The translations under genes were made by a program, and so were the position numbers. The notes under the pieces are model-generated. The model did not search any database. It was not told the origin of the DNA and was given only the letters and a program-made list of their open reading frames with translations. This document shows positions 8,561-16,240 of a DNA stretch of 44,762 bases, piece by piece; position 1 is the first letter of the stretch; each line of letters begins with the position of its first letter. The stretch is from CAYVQU01 sp964453155 (GTDB lineage: Bacteria; Chloroflexota; Anaerolineae; Anaerolineales; UBA11858). The DNA lies in the NCBI GenBank assembly GCA_964453155.1, contig CAYVQU010000020.1:1-44762 (forward strand). The letters are read 5' to 3'.

Positions 8561-8609
8561 GCGTGACGGTATATGTGTAAATATAAACTAACAAGATATA
8601 CCGTCACGC
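8561..8609. repeat. 14-bp perfect hairpin after sdaA
   Basis: GCGTGACGGTATAT (8561-8574) is an exact reverse complement of ATATACCGTCACGC (8596-8609), with a 21-nt loop, 2 nt after the sdaA stop codon. No T-run follows, so it is not a standard terminator. A degenerate version of the same segment precedes the related repeat at 26941, suggesting it belongs to a larger dispersed element. Confidence 0.7.
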
Positions 8610-8671
8610 CTGAGCAGTTTTCGGTTTGAACATGTATTCTGTTTCAAGATTCTGTCCTAAAACTGCTTAAG
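8608..8671. repeat. Dispersed 'CCTGAGCAGATTTYGGTTTGA' repeat, copy 1
   Basis: GCCTGAGCAGTTTTCGGTTT followed by an imperfect complementary arm AAAACTGCTTAAG forms a hairpin of about 60 nt. Copies lie at 26941-27001 (same strand) and 44649-44710 (opposite strand). Confidence 0.7.
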
Positions 8672-8759
8672 AAGGCAGGAAACCGGGAGAAAACTACGCC
8701 AGGCGCAATGTTTTTTTTATTGCTGGGGTTGAGCAATATTACGAATAGAATCCGCAGGT

Positions 8760-8885
8760 AATTTTGGCTATTTGGCAAATGCTGTGGCAGAGCCAGTTCC
8801 CTGGAAACTTCCGATCCGTTTTTGGCTGGGTCATTTGGTTTCCAAGTTTCCTGGGAACCTTCAACACACCACAGTTCAGGGCGCC
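8760..8885. repeat. Dispersed 'GAGCCAGTTCCCTGGAAAC' inverted-repeat element, copy 1
   Basis: The block GCAGAGCCAGTTCCCTGGAA followed by GTTTCCTGGGAACCTTCA matches, in reverse orientation, the copy at 35935-36066 over about 125 bp, including the flanking AAATGCTG and the inner inverted arms. The 3' end lies about 45 nt before the aldo/keto reductase start. Confidence 0.75.
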
Positions 8886-8929
8886 ATAATTTAACTGGCT
8901 TCCAAATAAATCATATAAAGGAGTACACC

Positions 8930-9901
8930 ATGGAATATAAACTACTGGGGAATACCGGCGTTAAAGTCTCCCAACTCTGCTTTGGGACGATGTCCTTTGG
9001 CGGTGATGCAGATGAAGCGACCTCGGCAGCGATGTTCAACCGCTGCCGGGAGGTAGGGATCAATTTCTTCGACTGTGCCAATGTCTACTCTCGAGGCCGG
9101 GCCGAAGAAATTCTAGGTGGTTTGATCGCCGATTGCCGCGCTGAAATTGTCCTGACGACCAAGTTCTACGGCCGGATGGGAGAGGATATCAACGCCCGCG
9201 GAGCCAGCCGCTATCATCTCCACCAGGCAGTGGAAGCCAGTTTGAAACGGCTCAACACCGACCGGATTGATGTCTATTTTGTCCACCATTTTCCGGAAGA
9301 AACGCCGCTCGAAGAGATGCTGCGGGCGCTCGATGATTTAGTTCGACAGGGGAAAATTCTGTATCCGGCGGTCAGCAACTTCGCGGCCTGGCAGATCGCC
9401 ACCGCACTGGGGATTTCGGCCCGACTGGGGTTGGCCCGGTTTGAAGTTGTCCAGCCCATGTATAACCTGGTCAAGAGGCAGGCTGAAGTTGAAATTCTGC
9501 CCCTGGCCGAGTCTGAAAACCTGGCCGTGATCCCCTACAGCCCGTTGGGCGGTGGCTTACTGACCGGTAAATATGCGACGGATCTCCTTCCCGATTCAGG
9601 TCGCTTGGTCGAAAACAAAATGTATCAGAAGCGGTACGGTGAAGAATCCGATTATCAAATCGCGGGCAATTTTACTCAGTTTGCGCGCGAACGCGGCTAC
9701 AATCCGGCGGCGCTAGCCGTTGCCTGGGTTGGCAGCCATCCGGCTGTGACGGCCCCCATCATCGGAGCCCGGAACCTGGAACAATTGGAAGGATCACTCA
9801 AATCCGTAGAAATTGAGATGACCCCCGAACTTCGGGCAGAGATTTCGGCCTTATCACCCGAACCACCGCTGGCAACCGATCGGGCCGAGGAGCGATCGTA
9901 A
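8930..9901 (+). CDS. Aldo/keto reductase
   Basis: A 323-residue (alpha/beta)8-barrel NADPH-dependent oxidoreductase. The start at ATG 8930 is chosen because AAAGGAG lies 6-12 nt upstream and the protein then begins MEYKLLGNTGVKVSQL, as family members do. The catalytic tetrad is visible: D48 (FFDCAN), Y53 (NVYS), K78 (TTKF) and H119 (YFVH). The C-terminal half has the NADPH-binding PYSPLGGGLLTGKY and IIGARNLEQL segments. It reduces aldehydes or ketones; substrate unknown. The coding frame could be opened further upstream, but that part lies inside a dispersed repeat. Confidence 0.92.
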   Translation: MEYKLLGNTGVKVSQLCFGTMSFGGDADEATSAAMFNRCREVGINFFDCANVYSRGRAEEILGGLIADCRAEIVLTTKFYGRMGEDINARGASRYHLHQAVEASLKRLNTDRIDVYFVHHFPEETPLEEMLRALDDLVRQGKILYPAVSNFAAWQIATALGISARLGLARFEVVQPMYNLVKRQAEVEILPLAESENLAVIPYSPLGGGLLTGKYATDLLPDSGRLVENKMYQKRYGEESDYQIAGNFTQFARERGYNPAALAVAWVGSHPAVTAPIIGARNLEQLEGSLKSVEIEMTPELRAEISALSPEPPLATDRAEERS

Positions 9902-9905
9902 GTTC

Positions 9906-9970
9906 AAACCACAAAGAGCACGAAGGGACACAAAGATTTAGCTTCGGGTAACTTTGTGCTCTTTGCGGTG
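9906..9970. repeat. Dispersed 'AACCACAAAG' inverted repeat, copy 2
   Basis: Left arm AACCACAAAGAGCACGAAGG and right arm ACTTTGTGCTCTTTGCGGT form an inverted repeat just after the aldo/keto reductase stop codon. It lies between two genes on the same strand. Confidence 0.75.
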
Positions 9971-9992
9971 AAAATGTTGAAACAGCAGTACA

Positions 9993-10523
9993 ATGAGCAA
10001 TTTAATAATTACCGCCATACCGATGGGGCAATTAAACTCCAACGATTACCAGGCCATCATTGATTTATGTTCACGGGCCTATGAAGAAGATTATGCCCCA
10101 TACATGGAAATGTTTGACGATCCGGTTCATGTTTTGGCAAAACTTGATGGTAAACTCGTCAGCCATGCCCTGTGGATCACCCGCTGGTTGCGAATTGGAG
10201 ATCAAGCCCTATTGCGGACCGCGTACGTGGAGGGGGTTGCTACTGAACTTGAGTATCGAGGTGAAGGGTACGCCACCAGGGTGATTAAACGCCTACACGA
10301 AAAAATTCAGGACTACGATATTGGAGGATTATCCCCCGCCGAAACCAGACTATATTCCCGGTTAGGCTGGGAGTATTGGCAAGGTCCTTTATATGGTCGC
10401 CGCGGGGATGAGTTGATCCACTTCCCCGACGAAGAGGCGATGATCTTACGTTTGCCGAATACCCCCGAGATTGATCTGGATGCGCCCGCTTCCATCGAAT
10501 GGCGGGAGGGCGAAGTTTGGTAA
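9993..10523 (+). CDS. AAC(2')-I-like GNAT acetyltransferase
   Basis: A 176-residue GNAT protein with the acetyl-CoA loop R89-GEGYATRV. Beyond the general fold it shows several blocks shared with mycobacterial/Providencia aminoglycoside 2'-N-acetyltransferases: LRTAYVEGVA before motif A, the block running from YDIGGLSPAETRLY to the RLGWEYWQGPLYG segment, and a C-terminus ending IEWREGEVW. This makes AAC(2')-I the best family guess from memory. Such enzymes acetylate the 2'-amino group of aminoglycosides or, in their native hosts, possibly cell-envelope sugars. Start codon context is weak. Another GNAT gene follows after 29 nt. Confidence 0.75.
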   Translation: MSNLIITAIPMGQLNSNDYQAIIDLCSRAYEEDYAPYMEMFDDPVHVLAKLDGKLVSHALWITRWLRIGDQALLRTAYVEGVATELEYRGEGYATRVIKRLHEKIQDYDIGGLSPAETRLYSRLGWEYWQGPLYGRRGDELIHFPDEEAMILRLPNTPEIDLDAPASIEWREGEVW

Positions 10524-10552
10524 GTATCATCTGCGGTTCCGAATTTTAAATT

Positions 10553-11056
10553 ATGAAAATACAACCACTTACGAACGAACTAATCCAACCCATCGCGGCG
10601 GCGTTTGAAAAAATTGGTTGGGATAAACCCGCCGAGCAATATGAGCGCTACCTGCGTGAGCAAGATGCTGGCGAACGAGACGTACTGGTTGCTACTGTTG
10701 GCGGTGAATTTTCCGGATATCTGACCATCATGTGGCAGTCACCGTATCCGCATTTTTGGCAGGCTGGGATTCCGGAAATTGTCGATTTCAATGTGCTGCA
10801 CAAATTCCGCCGCCAAGGGATCGGCACGCAGTTGATGGATGCCGCTGAAGCTCGTATCGGAGAACGCTCAGACGTGGTCGGGATTGGGGTAGGGATGTAC
10901 CCGGATTATGGGGCTGCCCAGATTTTGTATGCCCGCCGCGGCTACATCCCCGATGGGCACGGCCTCTGCTATGATCTCCAGCCTGTGAACTATGGTCAGA
11001 AAATCACAATGAATGATTCGGTGGTTCTTTATTTCACGAAAAAATTGAACATTTAA
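10553..11056 (+). CDS. GNAT family N-acetyltransferase
   Basis: A 167-residue protein with the pyrophosphate-binding loop RRQGIGTQLMDAAE (motif A) and a C-terminal GAAQILYARRGYIPDG segment typical of GNAT motif B. It transfers an acetyl group from acetyl-CoA to an unknown amine. It follows the AAC(2')-I-like gene by 29 nt on the same strand and could be its operon partner. The two sequences are not close to each other, so recent duplication is unlikely. Confidence 0.87.
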   Translation: MKIQPLTNELIQPIAAAFEKIGWDKPAEQYERYLREQDAGERDVLVATVGGEFSGYLTIMWQSPYPHFWQAGIPEIVDFNVLHKFRRQGIGTQLMDAAEARIGERSDVVGIGVGMYPDYGAAQILYARRGYIPDGHGLCYDLQPVNYGQKITMNDSVVLYFTKKLNI

Positions 11057-11057
11057 A

Positions 11058-11127
11058 CTCACGCAAAGACGCTAAGTCGCAAAAATAAAAAAAAGAAAAG
11101 CTTTGCGTCTCTGCGGCTTTGTGTGAG
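11058..11127. repeat. Dispersed 'CGCAAAGACGC' inverted repeat, copy 3
   Basis: CTCACGCAAAGACGCTAAG and its partner CTTTGCGTCTCTGCGG...TGTGAG form an inverted repeat in the gap between the GNAT and DDAH genes. It belongs to the same loose family as 4710-4778. Confidence 0.7.
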
Positions 11128-11141
11128 AAGATGGAGTTGAT

Positions 11142-11903
11142 ATGCATTTTACGCACGCAATTGCCCGTAAACCTGGAGCCGATTTCGCCGCCGGGATCAC
11201 AACATCTGAATTAGGGCGGCCCGATTATGAACGGATGCTGGCCCAACATGCCCGTTATGTTGGAATTTTAGAGCAAATCGGATTGGAAGTCACGGTTTTA
11301 GAACCGCTGCCTGGATTCCCCGATGCTCATTTTGTGGAGGATGTAGCCGTGGTGACGCCGGATGTCGCGGTGATCACGAATCCTGGTGCGGCCGCGCGGA
11401 ATGATGAAAAAGATTACATCGGCGCGGCCCTGAAACCGTATCGAGAATTGGCCTACATAGAAGCACCGGGTACGCTGGATGGTGGGGACGTGCTCATGGT
11501 GGATACCCACTTCTTCATCGGAATATCGGATCGTACCAATCAGGATGGGGCGGAACAGTTGGGCCAAATCTTAGAGCAGTTTGGTAACACTTGGGAGCCG
11601 ATCCCAGTGGGCGCGGGGCTGCACCTGAAATCTAGTGTCAACTATGTTGGGAAGAACACCCTGGCACTAAGTCCGTCATTTGCGGATCGGACAGAATTCT
11701 CGGCCTATGACAAAATTATCGTTGACCCGGATGAAGAATATGCCTGCAACACCTTGTGGGTCAACGATGTGCTGATCACGCCCACTGGATTTCCCAACAC
11801 CCGATCTCAACTCGACAACCTTGGCCTAGAGATCATCGAAATCGAGGTTGGTGAAGCTCGTAAAATGGATGGTGGTCTGACTTGTATGTCATTGCGATTC
11901 TGA
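11142..11903 (+). CDS. Dimethylarginine dimethylaminohydrolase-like amidinotransferase
   Basis: A 253-residue guanidino-group-modifying enzyme. The catalytic residues typical of DDAH are present: the E66-D67 pair in FVEDVAVV, H161 in GLHLKSSVNY, and the nucleophile C248 in GGLTCMSLRF near the C-terminus. DDAH hydrolyses methylated arginine to citrulline and methylamine; related enzymes use arginine or other guanidines. Bacterial homologues of this length are often annotated as DDAH or arginine deiminase-related. GGAG 6 nt upstream supports the ATG. An agmatinase-family gene lies at 25839, but the distance argues against a shared operon. Confidence 0.87.
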   Translation: MHFTHAIARKPGADFAAGITTSELGRPDYERMLAQHARYVGILEQIGLEVTVLEPLPGFPDAHFVEDVAVVTPDVAVITNPGAAARNDEKDYIGAALKPYRELAYIEAPGTLDGGDVLMVDTHFFIGISDRTNQDGAEQLGQILEQFGNTWEPIPVGAGLHLKSSVNYVGKNTLALSPSFADRTEFSAYDKIIVDPDEEYACNTLWVNDVLITPTGFPNTRSQLDNLGLEIIEIEVGEARKMDGGLTCMSLRF

Positions 11904-11906
11904 GAG

Positions 11907-11934
11907 TTGCACTGAGATCAGATCGTGCTATACT
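11907..11934 (+). promoter_or_regulatory. Likely sigma70-type promoter of lepB
   Basis: TTGCAC (11907-11912) and TATACT (11929-11934) are separated by 16 nt and end 30 nt before the GTG start of the signal peptidase gene, just after the upstream stop codon. Both hexamers are close to consensus. Confidence 0.5.
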
Positions 11935-11964
11935 GCGAGCGAAACACTAATTTGGAGATCGTTT

Positions 11965-12552
11965 GTGGATTATTATCGCACCCAAGAAATTCCGGACCCA
12001 GAGTCCGAACTCGAACCTGAAAAGCCGCCATTCTGGCGACAGGCGTTGTGGGAAATTATTTCGACCCTGATCCCGGCGGCTTTGATCGCCCTGTTTATCA
12101 ATGTTTATGTTGCTGAAGCGGCGGAGATCGAAGCTGGGCCCAGTATGCAGCCTAACCTGTATGCCGGTTATCGAGTGATGACCGAGAAAATTTCGTATTA
12201 TCTACACGCACCACGGCGCGGTGATATTGTGGTGGTTGAACGCCCTGAGTTGGAAGGTAATCTGATCAAACGCGTGATGGGTTTGCCGGGAGAAGTCATC
12301 GAGGTCCGCAATGGGCACACTTATATCAACGGTGAACCGGTCGATGAGCCCTGGATCGTTTTCTTTGGTGGGCGAGACATTCCAGCAACGCATATTCCCG
12401 CTGGGCATGTTTTCATCATCGGTGATAATCGCCCTAACTCGCGCGACTCGCGCGAAATTGGGGCCGTTCCATTTGAAGACATCATTGGTCGAGCTTGGTT
12501 TGTCTACTGGCCGCTCGAAGATTTTCAGTTTTTGCCATCACCGACTTATTAG
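11965..12552 (+). CDS. lepB: Signal peptidase I
   Basis: A 195-residue membrane protease with GTG start (11965); GGAG lies about 8 nt upstream. One transmembrane helix spans about residues 28-50 (IISTLIPAALIALFINVYVA). The catalytic serine is S60 in the AGPSMQP box and the general base is K102 in LIKRVMGLPGE. The C-terminal GDNRPNSRDSR box completes the S26 family signature. It cleaves signal peptides from exported proteins on the outer face of the membrane. It appears to have its own promoter and no operon partner. Confidence 0.95.
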   Translation: MDYYRTQEIPDPESELEPEKPPFWRQALWEIISTLIPAALIALFINVYVAEAAEIEAGPSMQPNLYAGYRVMTEKISYYLHAPRRGDIVVVERPELEGNLIKRVMGLPGEVIEVRNGHTYINGEPVDEPWIVFFGGRDIPATHIPAGHVFIIGDNRPNSRDSREIGAVPFEDIIGRAWFVYWPLEDFQFLPSPTY

Positions 12553-12556
12553 CATA

Positions 12557-12619
12557 TTCACCGCTGAGAGCGCTGAGAACGCAGAGCGAAAGACAAATTT
12601 TTGCGCTCTTTGTGGTTTA
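12557..12619. repeat. Dispersed 'CACCGC...GCGCTCTTTGTGG' repeat, copy 4
   Basis: An intergenic inverted repeat of the CACAAAG/CGCAGAG family. It includes the TTG at 12601, which opens a longer frame for the next gene but is better read as repeat sequence. Confidence 0.65.
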
Positions 12620-12630
12620 TTTTGAATAAA

Positions 12631-13197
12631 ATGTCTTTAACGTTGCTGCGGGAGTTAATTCAACCGCCAAAGAATCCCCTCGAAATTGGCAGCCCAAAGA
12701 AGTGGGAGAAATTTGAGCGCCGCTTGGGGACCCCACTGCCGTCCGATTACAAAGATTTTATCGATTTATTCGGCACCGGGGCGTTCAACAATCAGATTTT
12801 GCCCTTCAATCCCTTTGCGGAAAATGAATATCAGAACCTGATGGCGACTTTAGATGCCCATCATCAGGCCAACCGTCAGACGCGATTAACGGGGGATCCA
12901 GCCTGGTCGGTGGTTCAGCCATTTGAACTGTTTCCGGCCCCGGACGGCCTGCTCCCGTGGGGGACCACGGCCACCTTCGAGCTGAATCTGTTCTGGCAGG
13001 TGCAGGGATCACCCGTAAACTGGGTCACGATTCTGTATAATTTGCGGACCGGCGAATACGAAGTCTGGAAAATGTCAGCCACCGCGTTTTTATCCCAATT
13101 GTTTTCAGACCAAATCGAATCGGTATTGCTTCCTGCAGGATATAATGAAGGGGTCGGGACACAGCATTGGCGCTGGTGCCAAGGATTTGACTCATAA
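12631..13197 (+). CDS. SMI1/KNR4 (SUKH) family protein
   Basis: A 188-residue protein starting at ATG 12631; the upstream TTG alternative lies in a repeat. The pattern W-KFERRLGTPLPSDYKDFIDLFGTGAF is the classic SMI1/KNR4 N-terminal helix-turn, followed by the LLPWGTT core and the WVTILYNLRTGEYEVW C-terminal strand pair. In bacteria this fold often serves as immunity protein against contact-dependent or polymorphic toxins. No toxin gene is visible next to it; the neighbour is a double-TIR protein 172 nt downstream. A toxin-immunity or partner role is only inference. Confidence 0.8.
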   Translation: MSLTLLRELIQPPKNPLEIGSPKKWEKFERRLGTPLPSDYKDFIDLFGTGAFNNQILPFNPFAENEYQNLMATLDAHHQANRQTRLTGDPAWSVVQPFELFPAPDGLLPWGTTATFELNLFWQVQGSPVNWVTILYNLRTGEYEVWKMSATAFLSQLFSDQIESVLLPAGYNEGVGTQHWRWCQGFDS

Positions 13198-13199
13198 TG

Positions 13200-13304
13200 T
13201 TTCATCCCGAGTAGCGCCGCACCCTGCGATATGTGCTCCATTGAATTTCGCACACTCAGGATTCTGGTTGATTTGCACAAAAGCGCTTCGAAGGGTGAAA
13301 TGGA
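13200..13304. repeat. Degenerate 'CACCCTGAGTAGCG...CGAAGGGTGAA' repeat, copy 1
   Basis: TTTCATCCCGAGTAGCGCC at the left and CTTCGAAGGGTGAAA at the right resemble the ends of the better preserved copy at 27095-27185. It occupies most of the gap before the TIR gene. Confidence 0.5.
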
Positions 13305-13369
13305 AAATAAAAAATTCTGATGCTTTCCAAAATGCGCACTATGCTGCTGTGTCTCAACAAGGAGCGCGT

Positions 13370-14665
13370 ATGAAAAACTTCTTTATCAGCTATACGTCGG
13401 AAGATTTTGACTTCACCGAATGGTTGACCGGGCGGTTGGCCGACAAGGGGATTATTCATTGGTTTGATAAAAATTTAATGGGGGGGTTTACGCCCTATCA
13501 TGAAATTGATGAAAATCTGGAAGCCGCTACCGATTTAGTTCTGGTGTTATCCCAAAATACGATCACGTCGCAGCGGGTACGGACCGAGTTGTTTTCGGCC
13601 ATTATGGCAGGGAAACGCGTCATCCTGCTGGAGTTGGAGCCGGTAACCCTCCCTGCATCCTGGGCAATGTTGATTGAAAGTGATCAGGTTCAGGTCGTTC
13701 GGGCCGATCACACCCTGGATGTTGACACGCTGGTTGCCGGTATGCTGCCACCCGCACTTCCCATCATCGACAAAGAAATCGATGATGAAGTTATCTTCCG
13801 GGATGTCACCCAGAAAGATGAACCGGGTGTCAAAGAAAAGATGGAGGGGAGTACCGAACCGGTCCGGTTTACGAGCTATCATCCCGCTCGAATGGCGTCG
13901 GGGAAATGGCACAAGTTATTGGCTTATATTCATTTACCGGAAGTAGCCGAGGCCATTCACGAAGACAGCCGCGCCGCACTCGGGCCTGAGGCGCCCAATT
14001 ATGGCAAGGGGCGTGACACCGCCACCGAAACCATCTTGCGAGAGGCCGAGATCACAGTTGTCCCAGAAATGTCGGGGGTCCGGTTCAATCCTCCCCGCCA
14101 AACCATCTTATGGCTCGAAGACTGGCATCGGGCTGATTTTCGAATGCAAGCCAACCCGGCTGACCCTGAATTTGAAGCCGAGAATACGGTTTTTGGGAAA
14201 GTCCGCTTTTATGTTGGGCCGATTTTGGTGGCTGAAACTAATATGGCCACTTACATCACTGAAGAAGGCTATGACTTGTCGGTCGAGCCACCCCAGGCCC
14301 AAGTTGGCACCGATCCTTACCGGGATATTTTTGTCTCTTATTCTCATGATGATGATGCGCTCGTCGCCCTGGTCGAAAAACATATCGAAACGCTCGGCGA
14401 CCGGATGCTGCGGGATGTCCATGAACTGCGCAGCGGCGAGGAGTGGGACCCTCGCCTGCTGGAACTGATCGAAGTCGCCGATATTTTCCAACTCTTCTGG
14501 TCGCACACAGCCAAAGACTCACAGTACGTTGAAAAAGAGTGGCGCCACGCCTTGAGCCTGAACCGCAAACACTTCATCCGCCCCGTTTTTTGGGAGGACC
14601 CCATGCCGAAGCCACCGGAGGAATTGGGGCATATTCATTTTGATGAGTTGAGGATGGAAGGTTGA
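13370..14665 (+). CDS. Double-TIR domain protein
   Basis: A 431-residue soluble protein starting at ATG 13370, with AAGGAG 7 nt upstream; earlier starts lie in repeat sequence. TIR 1 covers about 1-135 (KNFFISYTSEDFDF...), with E73 in the RTELFSA segment as the likely catalytic glutamate. TIR 2 covers about 315-431 (RDIFVSYSHDDD), with E390 in YVEKEWRHAL. Between them, about 175-290, is a beta-rich domain (FTSYHPARMASGKWHKLLAY, later GVRFNPPRQTILWLEDWHRADF) known to me only as an accompaniment of TIR proteins. TIR domains of bacteria commonly cleave or cyclise NAD+ in defence signalling. Two TIRs bracketing one sensor-like domain is unusual. Confidence 0.85.
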   Translation: MKNFFISYTSEDFDFTEWLTGRLADKGIIHWFDKNLMGGFTPYHEIDENLEAATDLVLVLSQNTITSQRVRTELFSAIMAGKRVILLELEPVTLPASWAMLIESDQVQVVRADHTLDVDTLVAGMLPPALPIIDKEIDDEVIFRDVTQKDEPGVKEKMEGSTEPVRFTSYHPARMASGKWHKLLAYIHLPEVAEAIHEDSRAALGPEAPNYGKGRDTATETILREAEITVVPEMSGVRFNPPRQTILWLEDWHRADFRMQANPADPEFEAENTVFGKVRFYVGPILVAETNMATYITEEGYDLSVEPPQAQVGTDPYRDIFVSYSHDDDALVALVEKHIETLGDRMLRDVHELRSGEEWDPRLLELIEVADIFQLFWSHTAKDSQYVEKEWRHALSLNRKHFIRPVFWEDPMPKPPEELGHIHFDELRMEG

Positions 14666-14712
14666 TGGTTTTGGGAAAGCTCCCTCAACTCTCAACCCCC
14701 AACCAACCCTGA

Positions 14713-14750
14713 TATAATCTTCTCCTATTCAAAACCCCCTAACCGAAAGG
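14713..14750 (+). promoter_or_regulatory. Possible -10 box and ribosome-binding site of the cyclophilin gene
   Basis: TATAAT at 14713-14718 is a perfect -10 hexamer 40 nt before the ATG at 14758, but no good -35 lies at the right distance. AAAGGA at 14745-14750 fits a ribosome-binding site with 7-nt spacing. Confidence 0.4.
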
Positions 14751-14757
14751 ATTTTTC

Positions 14758-15243
14758 ATGTCTAAAAAACAATGGAGCAGCCCGCCTGAGATGGCAATTG
14801 ACGCGGCTAAAACTTATCTGGTCACAATGGAAACGACCAAAGGGACCATCGAAATTGAACTGTACCCCGAGCATGCCCCGCTGACGGTCAATAACTTTGT
14901 TTTCTTGATCAACGAAGAATACTACGATGGCGTGACTTTCCACCGGGTTATCAATAACTTCGTCATTCAAGGCGGTGACCCGACCGGCACCGGTGCCGGT
15001 GGACCCGGCTACAAATTTTCCGATGAGTGCTTTGGCAACCCCCTCAAGCATGGGACCGGCTGGCTTTCGATGGCCAACGCGGGCCCCAACACCAACGGCA
15101 GCCAGTTCTTCATCACCCACTCGCCCCAACCCCACCTGGACGGCCGTCACACCGTCTTTGGCAAGGTTGTGAGTGATATGGATGTGGTTAACGCCATCAA
15201 GCAAGGCGATAAGATGGTGAAAGTCACAGTTGCGGAAAAATAG
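14758..15243 (+). CDS. Peptidyl-prolyl cis-trans isomerase, cyclophilin type
   Basis: A 161-residue cytoplasmic protein with no signal peptide. Cyclophilin hallmarks are FHRVINNFVIQGGDP (active-site R and Q), MANAGPNTNGSQFFIT and LDGRHTVFGKV. It speeds cis-trans isomerisation of proline peptide bonds during protein folding. Length and core match single-domain bacterial cyclophilins. A 38-bp perfect palindrome follows the stop codon. Confidence 0.95.
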   Translation: MSKKQWSSPPEMAIDAAKTYLVTMETTKGTIEIELYPEHAPLTVNNFVFLINEEYYDGVTFHRVINNFVIQGGDPTGTGAGGPGYKFSDECFGNPLKHGTGWLSMANAGPNTNGSQFFITHSPQPHLDGRHTVFGKVVSDMDVVNAIKQGDKMVKVTVAEK

Positions 15244-15258
15244 TTTGCTGGTTTGATA

Positions 15259-15296
15259 GTTGGTTGGTTAGTCTAAGCTTAGACTAACCAACCAAC
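15259..15296. repeat. 38-bp perfect palindrome
   Basis: The half-site GTTGGTTGGTTAGTCTAAG (15259-15277) is followed immediately by its exact reverse complement (15278-15296), with no spacer. No T-run follows. It separates the cyclophilin and lipid kinase genes and could be a transcription attenuator, a protein-binding site or a decayed mobile repeat. Confidence 0.85.
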
Positions 15297-15322
15297 AAAC
15301 GAACCAACGAACGGTCCAACAC

Positions 15323-16240
15323 ATGACAAAATATAAAATCATTGTCAACCCAACTTCTGGGCGCGGGGCGGGGGGCGATTCCATTCCCACAATCAAGCAA
15401 TTATTTTCTTCTGCAAATCTAAAATTTGATCTGGTAACCACCGAACGACCCTGGCACGCGGCGGAACTGGCTGAACAAGCTATTGCCGAGGGGTTTGAGG
15501 TCGTAGTATCCGCGGGTGGGGATGGGACCGCCAATGAAGTCATCAACGGTCTGATGACAGCCAAAACGAGCGGCGCGGGTGAAGCCGCGATGGCGGTGTT
15601 AACCGTCGGCCGTGGTAACGATTTTGCCTTCAGCATGGGCATTCCAACCGAGCTGGAGGCCAGTTTCCAGGTTGTGGCCGTGGATCACCGCCAGAAGATT
15701 GATGTTGGCCGGGTAAGGGGCGGGTTATTCCCTGAAGGGCGTTATTTTGGCAATGGTGTCGGAATTGGTTTCGATGCCGTGGTCGGGTTCGAAGCCCTCA
15801 AAATGAAACGTCTCCACGGGTTTGCCTCCTATATCGTCGCCGCCCTCAAGACCATTTTCCTGTATTTTCAGGCCCCAAAAGTCAAAATTCAACTTGAGGA
15901 TGAAGAACTGAGTCTCTCAGCGCTGATGGTTTCGATCATGAACGGCATCCGCATGGGCGGCGGTTTTATGATGGCCCCGGAGGGGGTCTCTGATGATGGT
16001 TTTTTTGATCTGTGCATTGCCAAACAGGTTAGCCGCCCCAAAATCTTCGCCCTTATAGGCCGCTTCATGGCTGGAACCCAAGGGACGCACGCGGCAATCA
16101 TCACGAAACAATCTGCAAAATTGACAGTGATCGCGGTTGACGGGGTCCTCCCGGCCCATGCCGATGGTGAGACGCTGTGTACCGAGGGCACGAAGCTAGA
16201 AGTTGAGTTATTACCACAGCAAATTAATTTGATTGTATGA
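15323..16240 (+). CDS. Diacylglycerol kinase-family lipid kinase (YegS/DgkB type)
   Basis: A 305-residue protein of the DAGK catalytic family. It begins with the nucleotide-binding IIVNPTSGRG motif and has GGDGT at residues 65-69 (SAGGDGTANEVINGL), then VGRGNDFA. The C-terminal half has the MMAPEGVSDDGFFDL segment and the late VDGE box, here as HADGE. It phosphorylates diacylglycerol, sphingoid or undecaprenol-like lipids at the membrane. The stop codon overlaps the start of the acyltransferase gene by 4 nt (ATGA), so the two likely form a phospholipid-metabolism pair. Confidence 0.92.
   Translation: MTKYKIIVNPTSGRGAGGDSIPTIKQLFSSANLKFDLVTTERPWHAAELAEQAIAEGFEVVVSAGGDGTANEVINGLMTAKTSGAGEAAMAVLTVGRGNDFAFSMGIPTELEASFQVVAVDHRQKIDVGRVRGGLFPEGRYFGNGVGIGFDAVVGFEALKMKRLHGFASYIVAALKTIFLYFQAPKVKIQLEDEELSLSALMVSIMNGIRMGGGFMMAPEGVSDDGFFDLCIAKQVSRPKIFALIGRFMAGTQGTHAAIITKQSAKLTVIAVDGVLPAHADGETLCTEGTKLEVELLPQQINLIV

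Noticed and set aside
8822..8929. Extended N-terminus of the aldo/keto reductase
   Set aside because: This part lies in a dispersed repeat, and a strong AAAGGAG site precedes the ATG at 8930, which matches the family start.
12601..12630. TTG start at 12601 for the SMI1/KNR4 gene
   Set aside because: The TTG is inside a dispersed inverted repeat, and the ATG at 12631 gives the normal protein start.
13145..13369. Extended N-terminus of the double-TIR protein
   Set aside because: It overlaps the SMI1/KNR4 gene and a decayed repeat; AAGGAG directly precedes the ATG at 13370.
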